This document shows positions 45,274 through 56,579 of a DNA stretch of 64,000 nt, one piece after another. The stretch is from Micrasema longulum (lineage: Eukaryota; Arthropoda; Insecta; Trichoptera; Brachycentridae): the NCBI GenBank assembly GCA_022494885.1, contig JAGVSM010000470.1, forward strand, positions 124,001 through 188,000. The letters are read 5' to 3'. The position numbers were made by a program, and so were the translations under genes. The notes beneath the pieces are model-generated. The model had not been told where the DNA came from, did no database searches, and was given only the letters and a program-made list of their open reading frames with translations. Each line of letters opens with the position of its first letter. Positions within the stretch are counted from its first letter, which is position 1.

Positions 45274-45303
45274 CACACCCAGCCCGCTCGGAGGCTGGGT
45301 GTG
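45274..45303. other. Isolated GC-rich perfect hairpin
   Basis: CACACCCAGCC and GGCTGGGTGTG form an 11-bp perfect stem around the loop CGCTCGGA. It is strikingly GC-rich for this region and not part of any repeat seen here. Role unknown. Confidence 0.6.
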
Positions 45304-45309
45304 TATATA

Positions 45310-46630
45310 ATTATGAATGATATTATAACTTAATACCCTACAACCGTATACAGGAAAAATAGTTCCACGCGAGTAACATAAAAAACATAGCATTCCATTA
45401 AAATATTAAAAAGGGGCAAGAATAAAAAATGTTTAGCAACAGTTCATTATAGTAATAGAATATATAGGTATATAAAAGAACGTAAGTATAGGCAAACATT
45501 TTATACTGAGTAGAGATACAATATACAATAATAATAACAGTCGTGTGCCATCAAGTGATTACTGATTATTAGATAGTGGTCAAATTGTTATTTACTATAA
45601 GAAGGGAATATTACGAAATGTTTTCACTTGTTCATTGTTATTTAAAACAAGCCTCGGGAAATGCGACTCCTAACAAATAACAGTATTAAAAAATAACCGT
45701 TTTATTATTGCAACAAAAGAGAATAATAAATCTCACTACAGGTCAAATTCTACAGAGAAAGTATGGAAAGACGTACAAAACGTTTAATCGAGCGGATTTA
45801 TTGCGTTCGTATGACGGATTTTAGTCGGATACAGAACTCAAAAATTGTATAAAGCCCTAGGCGTAGAAAAAAGCACCAATAATAATGGACCCACGATACG
45901 GGCATCAAGACGCTTGACTTTCGCTGAACTTAAAACACTAGCGATGCGCGATTAGTTCCCAATAAATTAGAGAAAAGTGTAATTTTCCAGAGCGCTATAC
46001 ATCTATTAGAGAGGATGAATGGGCGATTTAGTAGTCAGACAAAGGGCCCGTGAGAGCCTAAGAATGCGCTGTACACTAGAGAACACTCGTGATATTCAGG
46101 CACGAGGCGCGAGGATGCGTTTGCAGCTATAATCTCATAACTCCGGACTACGGATCGAAGATACGAGTACATTAACAACAACGCCATTTATAATTCCACT
46201 TTGGTTTCAGGAACGGTATAAGGCTCGCGCTCGAGTCGGACGTTTACTCTAAAACGCCTCATAATTTATGCTCAGAGGGCAGCGCCATACACTGGAGTCG
46301 TGTTACTATTTAGTGATTGGTCGTAATTCATCTTTAGTGGGACAGTAGTATCATCTTCCCACGGCGATTGAAATTGAAATGTTTTTGCAACATTGTGAGC
46401 GCTAAATCAAAACGAAACACAATATCCTTGTTTTTGGTCAAATTAAAGATGGATAATCAGCTCACAATTTTATTTAAATGCAGAAGCAGGGGTACGCCGC
46501 GAATGAAACTTCATAATAATAATTTATGATTAGAAGCTCATAAACGGGGATGCCTTGAATGATGAATACCATATTTTAAAAAGGGGTTTTTGTTTTACAT
46601 GATGTACTTACTTATTTATTTATTTATTTA
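45310..46630. other. Unique sequence with a GC-balanced block
   Basis: From about 45,770 to 46,420 composition is clearly less AT-rich, with no shared repeat and no recognised frame. It may be conserved non-coding DNA, by analogy with the 25.1-25.4 kb block. A TTTA tetranucleotide run lies at 46,610-46,634. Confidence 0.3.
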
Positions 46631-46635
46631 TTTTA

Positions 46636-46799
46636 GCACCACAGGAGGCCAGGAGGCCCAATTACAGTGGTGAATCACATCACATAACACACAGGCTTAA
46701 AAAAATCACATTTTAATATTTGTGTTCTCACCGGGAATCGAGCCCGGAACCTTTCGTGTGTGAGTCAAGTGTCTTGACCACTACACCACGGAGGCCGCC
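46636..46799 (-). repeat. tRNA-derived SINE, family A, copy 4
   Basis: Minus-strand head GGCGGCCTCCGTGGTGTAGT, B box GGGCTCGATTCCCGGTGAGA, body with AAGCCTGTGTGTTATG and an A-rich end. Full length. Confidence 0.88.
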
Positions 46800-47261
46800 A
46801 TAACATATCGACAATGGCAAGTTTGCTAAGTGGCTCAATTTCATATTTGTCTCTGATAAATAATACCTACCTCGAGTGATCTTCGGAGTAATAAGAAAAA
46901 AACGCAACATTACTTCAACATAGCTAAAATGAATTAATTCAATTCACCAATAATGCAATACTGAATACCGAATAAAATGGAACGAAACGCAAGTCATTCA
47001 CGCCAGTTTTCGCCATATTGTAAACGATGTCGCAAAATAATCATTTTGACCAGCCCTTTTTTTTTATCTGATTTCAATTCCAACAAAACGAAAATCAATA
47101 AATATAATGCAACACCGTCTTCACCATCAAAATGGGAAGACACCTCTGCGACCTAATGCCGCCCCGCGCCTGTTAAAACACCATCGACTGGATAATAGCT
47201 GAGCAAGCGCTCAGAGATTACTGTACCTAATAGAGGAACAATCGAATGCAACTGTTTTAGT

Positions 47262-48262
47262 ACAGCTCTACACGTTGGTCAATACGTTCACCAGTATGCT
47301 GGTGCGCGTATTGGTAACGAAATCGCTACACTCCCCAAACGTTCGAGGGTCGTTATGTGTCTCTCGATGTCTCGATATGAGCCAATGTGGGGACATGTTT
47401 TATCTCTGGTGCGTAGGTCAAACGCCAACAAATAACACGTAGCTCAGGGCACAGGTGCCTAGATGGACATAGAAACAGTTGCAGCTGCTATGTTTCTAAA
47501 ATTGTTTTTTTTTATTTAAACTTATATACGCACTTTAGCGGATTCACTGCTTAAAGAAATATATTCTAGCCAACCGGAAAATTGATATTTTCTAATTACG
47601 GCTGTATTAAATAACTTATTTATTTATTTAAAGAAAAAACAGCTATTACTAGAAAAAATATGATATTTACAACTAAACCAAAATTATAGGTCAATTATTT
47701 AATTTGTGGGTAGATACATCTTGTATACATAAATGTATTTGTAAAAATATTTTCGTTATCCACAATAAAATTACGTGGGATCTAGAAAAAAAAAAGAAAT
47801 ACATGAAAATGTTTAAGTAATTTACTTATTAAATCTTTAAAATATAGCGCTCATAGATGTGCAAATAGAAATAGGGGATTTTAGTTATATTTCATGCGTA
47901 TTTTTATAAAAAGTTTTCTCAATGGTATAACTCGATCGATTCCAAAGTTTCTTTGTTGCTCATATTTAGGCCGCCATCTTGTCGAAAACAAGATGTAAAC
48001 AGGCGAAAAATGACAAAAAACGCTCCCACACTCTCCGGCAGTTTGTGGCGTACTAACAACTGGGCCTGCATGCGGATGCTTTGACAATTCGTTCACCAAG
48101 CGCCCTTTGATCTGTGTTGAAATACAGACAATATTCCGGTCGGGCGGGAGCGCACGCACCAGCGTGTGTACCAGCTCTGCCAGCCACAAATACCCTGTAC
48201 ACATTTGCCGCTACGTATTTACCAGTGTACTGGTGAACTTATTGGCCAACGTATAAAGCTGT
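47262..48262. mobile_element. 1-kb element with about 55-bp inverted termini
   Basis: Left terminus ACAGCTCTACACGTTGGTCA and right terminus reversed ACAGCTTTATACGTTGGCCA share GTTCACCAGTA and an internal palindrome (CACCAGTATGCTGGTG on the left). Inverted similarity covers about 55 bp. Flanks share TTTAG, a possible degraded target duplication. Inside, a 107-codon minus frame (47,881-48,204) and a short frame MSNKETLESIELYH near 47,974 are visible but not recognised. It is probably a decayed or non-autonomous DNA transposon of uncertain superfamily. Confidence 0.65.
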
Positions 48263-48264
48263 CT

Positions 48265-49010
48265 TTAGATGAAAACGGAGATTGGAAAGAAATTAAGTTA
48301 GATGATTGAATGTACTTTCCTGCCATCTACATCTAGAGTACGCATACGTCATAATCGACTATACTTAATGACCCTTAAATAAGATAAAGCTCATCCGCAT
48401 TGTGGTACTAAAAAAAGGTAGTGTTTCCCTTTCACCAAACAAGAAATACCCAGTTGTTACCTTAGATTACTTTCTTCATTATTCCGCTTGTCCGTCTAAA
48501 CGCGCAATTACGTAGAGTGAAAGAAAGCGGTAGCAAAGGCACCACAAATAGTTCACCAAATGCAATTAAGAATCTAACAGATCAATATCGATGCAGCAAC
48601 CACGATTTGTGTCGTAATTATGGAGTCATTTCAAAGTGATTACAATAACAAGCGAGGAGAATAGTTGGACACACTATGATTGATGATAATATGCTATGCT
48701 GATCTTCAAATACCGAAGGCAATATTGTATCGATAAAAACATTAAATTTATGAGCTACAGATGATATATATGTAGCATGAGAAACAAACTAATATTCTAT
48801 TAGCGTCGTAACGATGTGACTCTAAGGGGACAATATTTTTTGGAACGATAACAAATTACTAATAACATTCACTTACACATACTAAACAAAATATAGGATC
48901 CGGGCCAGTAATATATAACTTTACAGAACGTGAGTCACAATTATCATAAAAATATAAAAAAATTAACAAAAATAAATAAACAAAACACAAATATTGAAAT
49001 ATAATGTTTT
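48265..49010. other. No recognised feature
   Basis: AT-rich unique sequence with no repeat family or coding motif seen. Confidence 0.4.
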
Positions 49011-49014
49011 ACTA

Positions 49015-49500
49015 ACCCTCGTGGTGTGGTGGTCACCGCGTTTGCCTACGATGCAAGATGTCTCGGGTTTGATTCCCGACACGGTTGACATGAAATATAA
49101 TTATTTTCCTTGTGTAAGCAAAGGTTTTAAGTTTACATATTGTTGAGTTATATTTAGTTATAAAGGTGCTAAACTTGCTTTGTTTCTTTTTGTTCTTAAT
49201 ATGTATTTTTCTTTTAATGTTAATATTATTTAAGTCCCGAATTGAGTTGTAGCAGGTCCTGGAAATGTAATTCATATGCATTATACTTTGTGTTATATGA
49301 TTTATAAATAAATATAAAAAAAATAAATTTAAAAGGATGTTTTTACTCTAGGATATTTTATAGTCCCTGGACTGTTACCTGAACCGCAAGACTGTTCATA
49401 TTACTTTGTTACAAAAAATATCAAGATATGCTGCGATTGGTGTACCAATGCAGTGCCCTATGTACTATGTACCATTAGGTGCGGAAAGGGAATGAAGATG
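49015..49500 (+). repeat. tRNA-derived SINE, family B, split by an insertion
   Basis: Head CCCTCGTGGTGTGGTGGTCA and B box GGGTTTGATTCCCGACACGG at 49,015-49,100. The body resumes at about 49,329 with AAAAGGATGTTTTTACTCTA and ends at GTGCGGAAAGGGAATGAAGA. The intervening about 225 bp ends in AAATAAATATAAAAAAAATA and looks like a retroposed 3' UTR. Confidence 0.75.
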
Positions 49501-49572
49501 AATTGGAAAATTAAACCCTAAAAATCAAATTAAACCCTAACTGAACAATTAAAAATTCACTGGAACGTATTA

Positions 49573-49645
49573 GTACAGTAGAACTCCAATTATACGGATC
49601 GATTAGGACCGGACCTCATTAGGATGCAGTATGCAGATGCCCTAC
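49573..49645 (+). repeat. Pogo/Tigger-like terminal fragment
   Basis: TACAGTAGAACTCCAATTAT then CGATTAGGACCGGACC resembles the CAGTAGAACCCCGATTATCC-type end of Tigger/pogo DNA transposons. No partner end or transposase was found. Confidence 0.45.
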
Positions 49646-49649
49646 AACA

Positions 49650-51095
49650 GTATGGAAGCAAGACAAACATTTTACAAAATCTTATAAATTGTTAAATTAA
49701 TTAAAATAAATAGACCATATCCTTTACAATTTGTTTGAACGAGTATTAGAAAACATGCGAATATTATGAGAAAATAAAAAAGAAAATCGTATTGAATTAA
49801 TAAGTTAAAATTTCTCCCGTAAAATACAATCTAAACTCGTAAAAATTGTTAATTAAATAACAAGCTGATGACTATTTATCAGTTCGCAAACATTTATGCA
49901 AAAGAAAACACGCTTTCCAAACATGAACCTGTCTGATGCTAATTCTATTATTTTATTAGGCATTAAAATTTTTAAAAACTTTCAACGTTGATAAGGTAAT
50001 CTTGTTGTTCACAGGGCAAATCGAGAAATTCGACAGTTAAAAAGTCACAATATGAAATGAATATATAAATAAGTTTAACAAAAAAGATGATTCAATTGAA
50101 ATTGAAGAGTGGTAAAATATTATTAGGAGGATGATCGTGTAACCGACGAATGGAACTAAACATTTCATCAAAAAATACTTTTTTTTTTTAAAACTAATTT
50201 AACGACAAATATCGAAAATCTATAAACGTCCTTATCCTTTTGTAATTGTGGGCCTAGTAGTAGTAAAACTTAAGTATTATTTACACGTGGACAATACAAT
50301 AGATAAGACAATGTTGTCTAAGCCCAGCTTCGTGAACAGCCTCGACCACTCAGGACAGAACGCTGGGACATTACAAAAATTCGGCCGCAGTTCACACGTG
50401 AGCACTGCGAAAATAAATACACGGTTCGTAGATGGCGCTTTTATTAAAAATAGAGGTTGTTGATACTAAAAATATTGTTCATAATTTTTTTCTGTAGAAT
50501 ACAAGGAAAGAAAATTGTAACTTTGGCTAGAATTGATAAAATTGCAGCACTGTGTAGAACTGTCATTCAGTACTTGTTAACTATGACAAATTATGAGTCA
50601 ATTTAAAACGCATAGAATGTTCCGTTCCGTTAGAACTTCTGAATAAAAAGTATATAAAAACAGTCTTCTGCTAAAATTCAATGTTCTGTAAAAAAAATGA
50701 GGAAATCCATCGATTACTTTCCGAGATCTGCGGCCACAAACATGCGGAACCTAAATATGTATATAGATAATAACGCTGCTATGAATCGAACGAAGAAACC
50801 GAAGGTTTGTTACAGTTGTACATTTCTCACGCACTGCGATATAATTCTATCGGTGTATGAGATACGAGTGTAATATGACTGACATATCACGTGAATATCC
50901 GATACCTAATTGATAACTTTCGCTTTGCATCACAAAACGTGGGGAAGTTGTAAATACTAGCATATCTTAACTCTTGGTACATAAGTCAATAGCCTTCCTT
51001 TAATTCGGAAATCGTATACTAAAGGGAAAACGAAGATCACTTTGGTGTTTCGAAATAGTTATAGAACCTTTCTATTTCTACCATAGTTCCTTACA
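49650..51095. other. No recognised gene
   Basis: A 71-codon frame at 50,248-50,463 (+) and a GC-balanced stretch at 50,290-50,450 are open but unrecognised. No shared repeat was seen. Confidence 0.35.
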
Positions 51096-51098
51096 TTT

Positions 51099-51476
51099 AC
51101 ACGGCGTTTCAGGGCCAGACAGTAAAATTTCAGAGGAACATTCCTCACGGTAAACTTTTAAAAAATCCTGATATTTTTGTTTTTCCAATGTAAAATAATT
51201 TATAATTTTAAAGTGCAGTAAATCCTTAATTCCTCGGATTAGTGTTCCTTCCACAAACCCCTGCCCCTCCCCTACCCATCGTGCGTATCGCTTCGTTGGT
51301 CAAATACGTTTTTTTTCTCATTTTTTTTGTAGGGGACGGGTAGTCTGAGAAATTAAAGATTTACTGTATTTTCAGATTATAAAAAAAAACAAAATATAAG
51401 TTTTTGGAAAAAAAAATGGATTCACCATGAGGAATGTTCCTTTGAAATTTCGCGGTCTGACCCTGAAACACCGTGT
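51099..51476. mobile_element. Foldback element with about 55-bp inverted termini
   Basis: Left end ACACGGCGTTTCAGGGCCAG and right end reversed ACACGGTGTTTCAGGGTCAG both continue with GAAATTT/AAATTTC-type sequence and GGAACATTCCTCA. A second inverted pair deeper in (AGTAAATCCTTAATT near 51,218 and AATTAAAGATTTACT near 51,351) surrounds a C-rich centre. Non-coding, about 378 bp. Target duplication unclear. Confidence 0.78.
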
Positions 51477-51479
51477 CTA

Positions 51480-52270
51480 TGAATAAAAATCAAATAGTAC
51501 TATTTTTAGTATCCCAATTGTTTAATACATGCATTCTCGTCAAATGCAGCCCTGGAAAATGATGAATAAAACTTTTACGCTCCTAACTTTTTTCTATTGA
51601 ACAGATTGAAGATTTTAGGAGCTATAAAAATTCCAATGGCAAGCTCATTATTTTGCGAAAAACCCCGCAAATCGGTCCAGTTTATCGATATAATTTAGCC
51701 TATCGAGGACACACATACGAACATTGCTTTTTATATATATATAGATATACTGTAATGAACAATCTTCGGTTTAAAATATCATTGATCAAAATCCTTTGTT
51801 ACTGTGTAATTAACAATCCAGTGTTATAATATCTTCCCTCGCAGTTTTTGAGGTTCTTTTGGTTTTGTACTAGAAACTTCAGCGTGGCGATGGCTATCAC
51901 TATGACAATCACGACTTGCTCTGATAACTAAGTGTAAGTAGTTGTCGTAAAGCTCATTTTGAATAAGTCATTAACGTCTGCGATCTGATATGCAGGTGCG
52001 TTTTCTTCATCTCACGTTTGAGTTTACAGTAAAAGTAAATGTCTGGCCGACTAGATCCAATTCGTTCTCGACTAATTTCAATACGTCGTTTTTAGCGTGC
52101 TTAGTTTTCTGTAAACATGACGGAACGTGCCCTGATCATAATCTCAATATATTAAAAGCCTTTTTTACTAGACGAAAATAAATTGTTAACGTGATATACC
52201 TACTATTATATTGCAAAATATACTTTCTAAGTTTATTGGTTTCGATTTCTAAATACGTAATCATCATTAT
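51480..52270. other. No recognised feature
   Basis: Contains a TA run near 51,731-51,741. A 63-codon frame at 51,990-52,181 is unrecognised. Confidence 0.4.
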
Positions 52271-52274
52271 ACCC

Positions 52275-52430
52275 CTCCCCTGTCCGCACCTGACTGTGCA
52301 TAGGGCAATGCAGTGGTATACTAAATGCAGCGTATATCAATCATATATTGCATGAAAGTAAAGCCTTACGCTTCAGGTTGGAACATAAAATGTTGCACTG
52401 TAGAACAACCTTTTTAATCAATATATAATT
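52275..52430 (-). repeat. tRNA-derived SINE, family B (3' half)
   Basis: GTGCATAGGGCAATGCAGTG, AATGCAGCGTATATCAATCA and CCTTACGCTTCAGGTTG correspond to the minus-strand body of family B. The tRNA-like head is missing. Confidence 0.65.
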
Positions 52431-52819
52431 AGGGAGTTACTTTATTTAAGAATACTCTAATAACAAATATGCAACGGCCAAAATTTTTGAAATAAAAAAT
52501 CACAACAACCTATTTTGGTCATTTCGACTCGCCTAAAATGTATTTTTTTAAATATTTATTGCAGTGTTACATACTGCCATAAATATTGAAAAAATACATA
52601 CGATATTTATTAAGATTTACGTATATAAATATCCTAGTTGAAAAAATTCATACAGTTTTTTTTAACATGCACTCGGGTTTTTGTCTTATGTGAGACAAAG
52701 ATGTTTATGAATTAAGTTATTAAAATTAATTTTGCTATGTAAACTCTTACAGCCTGTGTTATTCATAATGTAATATATTACTTTTTTTTTCATTTAAATT
52801 ATTTATTGACAATTCTTGA

Positions 52820-52954
52820 TGGAATTCCATCGTAATGATGAAATAACTTATATTTACATATAAGTTATTAATTTAAAAAATACTTGGTACACTTCCACTT
52901 ATTTATTTTGACCAATTAGCGCTTTCACCCTCTAATGGGCATCTTCAGACTGGT
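52820..52954 (-). repeat. Hammerhead family F, best-preserved copy
   Basis: On the minus strand the ribozyme motif (52,954-52,911) is followed 80 bases later by an ATG at 52,830 opening MEFHQELSINNLN. The intervening sequence includes AAATAAGTGGAAGTGTACC, also seen in the 9.86 kb copy. Likely a terminal fragment of a Penelope-like element or a related small element (inference). Confidence 0.7.
52911..52954 (-). ncRNA. Hammerhead-ribozyme-like motif with intact core
   Basis: Helix I ACCAGT pairs with ATTGGT (5 Watson-Crick pairs and one G-U). Core CTGAAGA is followed by one extra T, helix II GCCC/GGGT (one G-U pair) with loop ATTAGA, then GAAA, the palindrome GCGC as a minimal helix III, and TA as the predicted cleavage site. 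All invariant positions are met. Other copies change helix II to GCCT/AGGC and GTCG/CGAC with pairing preserved, which is good evidence for a selected RNA fold. Confidence 0.72.
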
Positions 52955-52959
52955 AATAT

Positions 52960-53625
52960 ATTACATTTTTTTTAAATCGATATATATTTCATTTCTCTAA
53001 ACAACTATAAAGAAAATGCTTGAACCTTTATTGCAAATAATAATAATACTCTAATCTAACTGTACCTATTTAAAAAGGTTTTACACGCTTTTTTTCAATA
53101 CTTTCATATTATATTATATTTATTTTCTCGTTTGAAATAAGAAAGGATAGACGGCTGATCTGGGGTTACTCCGTGTGCATCCGCTGACGAAAGTCACAAT
53201 AAAAAATAAAAAAATTCATATGTTCTTTTTCGATATTATTGTGTTATAAAAAGAAAAAATGCTAGTGGCAATAATAAGTCCGCCATTTAACCATGTATAC
53301 CTTTGTTAATATATTTGTATTTATCACATTGTACATTATGGTTAATTAAGATTTATTATTATGACTATTGTATTTTATTTTTTTACAAGTGGAATTATAT
53401 GGAGTGGCTTTTCACAAGTACGCTTTTTCTCTTTTTTTTTTGCATAATATTTACTTACATATTTTTACAAAACTACAACTGGCCAATAATTTTGGTTTAT
53501 TTGTAAATACTGTTTTTTTTTGTTTTTGTTACAATGGCTCTTGTTTTCTTATAATAAATAAATAAAATTATTACTCTAGGTTTTATAACATCAACTTATA
53601 GTGTAGATACTATGCATATAGTGCA
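52960..53625. other. AT-rich, no recognised feature
   Basis: Overlapping T-rich frames at 53,303-53,565 are compositional. No shared repeat was recognised. Confidence 0.4.
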
Positions 53626-53627
53626 CT

Positions 53628-53765
53628 TGGCCACGCATAATGCCCGGGATTCGTTTCCCGACGAGTTAGACTGCTATCTGAATGAAGCACAAGACTGATC
53701 ACCCTCCCTTCTTGTGACAATCAATCGAAATACGCCACATTTGGTGCGAGTTACCAATGGTTAAG
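53628..53765 (+). repeat. Decayed tRNA-derived SINE, family B
   Basis: A degenerate B box (GGGATTCGTTTCCCGACGAG) then GAAGCACAAGACTGATCACC and GAAATACGCCACATTTGGTG follow the family order. Confidence 0.5.
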
Positions 53766-53769
53766 AAGA

Positions 53770-55465
53770 ATCTAAGAGGAATCGGCCAGTCTGGAACTAT
53801 TAATTGTAAATGCATCATTTTGATTGCACGCTATTAGGTTTAAGATGGCAGGTATTTGCGAATTTTGCGCGCTGATTATCTGGCGGGCATAACTAATGAA
53901 ACTGTGGTCATTTTTTGTTGGTCGCGCAATCCTAGATGCATAACTAGAAGGCGCACAGTTCATTGAAGTGATGAATATGAATGATTGTTTCGCAATATTT
54001 AGCATCGTGATTGTGTAATAATGATTTGCTCGCGGAAATTCAGAGAAGAGTAATTTCATTTCTCTCGCATGCTTTTTCAGGGGGTAATCTCGTTAGTGAG
54101 ATGCGCTACACGAAGCCAGGAGACAGTTAATCATTGGAGACTATTCAAATTTATCATGCCGAGGTTAGGAAGTACTAGAGAAATCGTGATTTGCAAAATT
54201 GCAGGACAGAACGAACTAACAGATTAGGTGTGCATTTTCAAACGCGACCATTTCTCACAACTCGTAGTTTTAACAATGCCATTCTACCCTCATCAGCACT
54301 AGAGAATGGACTAGTAAACGTATTTCTGCGTTTTATAATAATTGATTACACGGTAAAAATGATATAAATGGTCGGGCTTCATGCTTCCGATGCCCGCCTG
54401 AAAAAACCTTTCGCTTCATATAAAAATATAAAAAAACACTATGTATTGCAAAAAAAACATTATTTTTAGTTTTGATCTAGCAAATTCGAAGATGAAAATG
54501 TTATTTTTTGTATGTTAACAGAAGGTAAAAACAAAATAAATAAATAAATTTACGCCTCACGATGTTGTTGATACTGGGTTTGATTATCACGCTTAGGTTT
54601 AATACCTTACGAGGTAAGAGGATACGTGGTCCCATTTTTCTTCATACAAACGTATTCCAATATTTTCTCCCCGGATTATGGCACTAGAGTAATTTTTTTT
54701 TACACAATGTAGATATTTACCCATTGGCGAGTCCCTATTGTTTTGTTTTTTGAGATAAATTGTTTACTATGGGAACTAGAACCACCCAAAAGCCTTAAAA
54801 GCGCTCAGTTTTATCTGCTGTCTTGGAACGCACGGTATAATTTGATAACTATGTTTAAAAAACGCAAAACGTACGGACACAGAAAATTTTATTCTAAAAC
54901 AGGAGTAAAAATCCTTAAAAAAAAAAACAACAATGTCGGCTCAGTTTTGAGGGGCGGAAAACGGGACAACTAAACTTAGATTTTAGTTAGGCATAATAAT
55001 ATGTCCGACGTGCAGTTGTCTTTTTCGCACATAATTGGGGAAGCATTTGCGAGAGAGTGACAGAAAAAAATGTTCAAATACCTATTCATTAAAATTCCCA
55101 GTCATCGCATATACTTTCAATGAGAACACAAATAAACCCATAAATAATAGATTAGGGTAAGTAATTCAACAAATTGTAGGTTTATTGGTCTACGTAATAA
55201 AGCGTAGATAGAAGTTACCGGGTAGCTCGTAGTCCGTAATCCAAAAATTAACATTAACAAAAAGACACTGTCAACAAAAGTAACGGACAAGCAATGCGGT
55301 ATAATTGAATATGTTTATTGCCTTGTCTCTGAATTAACCATACATGAGAACTTTGAACTGAAATACGCGTATGCCTTATGTTCTCTAAAAGAACCGACTA
55401 TACGATATAATGTAGAAAGTATTATAATAATGGGCCTTTAAAATTTGATCTATTGGCGACCTGTC
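53770..55465. other. Mostly unique sequence
   Basis: The 53,770-54,330 part is less AT-rich. A 95-codon minus frame (53,772-54,059) and a 76-codon plus frame (54,743-54,973, lysine-rich) are not recognised. No shared repeat was seen. Confidence 0.35.
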
Positions 55466-55472
55466 TGAGGCT

Positions 55473-55500
55473 AATCACTAATCACCAATCACCAATCACC
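55473..55500. repeat. Minisatellite: four tandem AATCAC(C/T) units
   Basis: AATCACT followed by three AATCACC units head to tail. Confidence 0.9.
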
Positions 55501-55504
55501 CATT

Positions 55505-56150
55505 AATTACTTTGGCTATAAATACATTCATAATAGTGTCTTCTTTTATGTTTTGTCATGGAGAAATTTTAACTTAATTTAGGTTGAATCACTAATGGCA
55601 TACTTAACCAAAACGTGTTAAATATGTGATATTATCTATACATTATTAAAAGACAATTTACTATATATATATATATTTGTATAAATATTATAAATTATTC
55701 ACACTTTGGGATTTTTGGGATTTCTTGTTAACAAAGGAATTTCTTGACGCGAAACCATGATTTTTTTTACAATTTACTGATTTAAAAAAATCATTTTCTA
55801 AGATAATAATGTATTTATATTGATGTGGTGACTAACTTTGCAAACTATATTATACTACGATAAAATAAAATAACTGTGTCATTTTAAGGATTACATGATT
55901 TTGTAATTGCAATTATTTTTTTGAAATTGTTATTTTGTACCCTGTATTTTGTTAAAGACTATTATTTCCATAATAAATTAGCATAATACCGTGGGATTAA
56001 AAAAATAAAATAATATCAATACACAAAAAAAATACGCTTTTTTACGTATTACCCTTCTTATAGTTTACTAACGAGGCATTTTTAGTTAAATAAGGCATAC
56101 CTACACTAAAGTTTTATTATAAATTTAAATACTTGGTTATAACTTTAATC
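55505..56150. other. Very AT-rich, no recognised feature
   Basis: Contains a TA run near 55,662-55,676. No gene or repeat family was recognised. Confidence 0.4.
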
Positions 56151-56154
56151 AAAA

Positions 56155-56215
56155 TATAACCAATCACCTCATTATAATAGGATTCAATCAAGAATTGTCA
56201 GTAAATAACATAAAT
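56155..56215 (+). repeat. Family F remnant (reading-frame start only)
   Basis: At 56,177 the frame IGFNQELSVNNINRIRNA corresponds to MEFHQELSINN of the better copies, with ATG changed to ATA. No hammerhead core remains upstream apart from CCAATCA. Confidence 0.45.
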
Positions 56216-56375
56216 CGAATCAGAAATGCACGTTATATAAATATAATCAATACAGGTAGGATTCATAAAATGGAAAATTATCAGATATCTGAATAATACA
56301 CGTGAATGGAAGTTGCAAGAACGTTTTGAAATACAAAAATAACTCGATTTTTAACGACAAATGATAATGTAGAAT

Positions 56376-56575
56376 AATCGGGATGTGTTCGCGTGGCTTG
56401 TGTCTCGGAATCACTGATCTAAGGTCCGTGGTTCGAATTCCACTCTACCCTAACTTGATTACCATTTTCTCAGAGTAAGTTATTTTTAACTCGTTGAAAA
56501 TGTCCCTCAAAATGAAATATTTGGGTAAATTATAAGAACGCAAATATTTATTTTATTATTATTGAAAAAAAAAAA
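56376..56575 (+). repeat. tRNA-derived SINE, family C, copy 6
   Basis: Decayed head (GTTCGCGTGGCTTGTGTCTC), B box GGTTCGAATTCCACTC, CCCTAACTTGATTACCATTT, AACTCGTTGAAAATGTCCCT and the tail AAATATTTGGGTAAATTATA, then an A-rich end. Confidence 0.82.
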
Positions 56576-56579
56576 GATA

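Noticed and set aside
47881..48204. 107-codon minus-strand frame as a cellular gene
   Set aside because: It lies wholly inside the 47,262-48,262 inverted-terminus element and has no recognised domain; treated as part of that element.
53303..53565. Short membrane-protein frames
   Set aside because: Very T-rich sequence gives phenylalanine/leucine/isoleucine runs in two overlapping frames; no motif or context.
54743..54973. Lysine-rich ribosomal-like protein
   Set aside because: Basic residues near the end superficially resemble ribosomal proteins, but no family motif matches and there are no splice sites or neighbours to support it.
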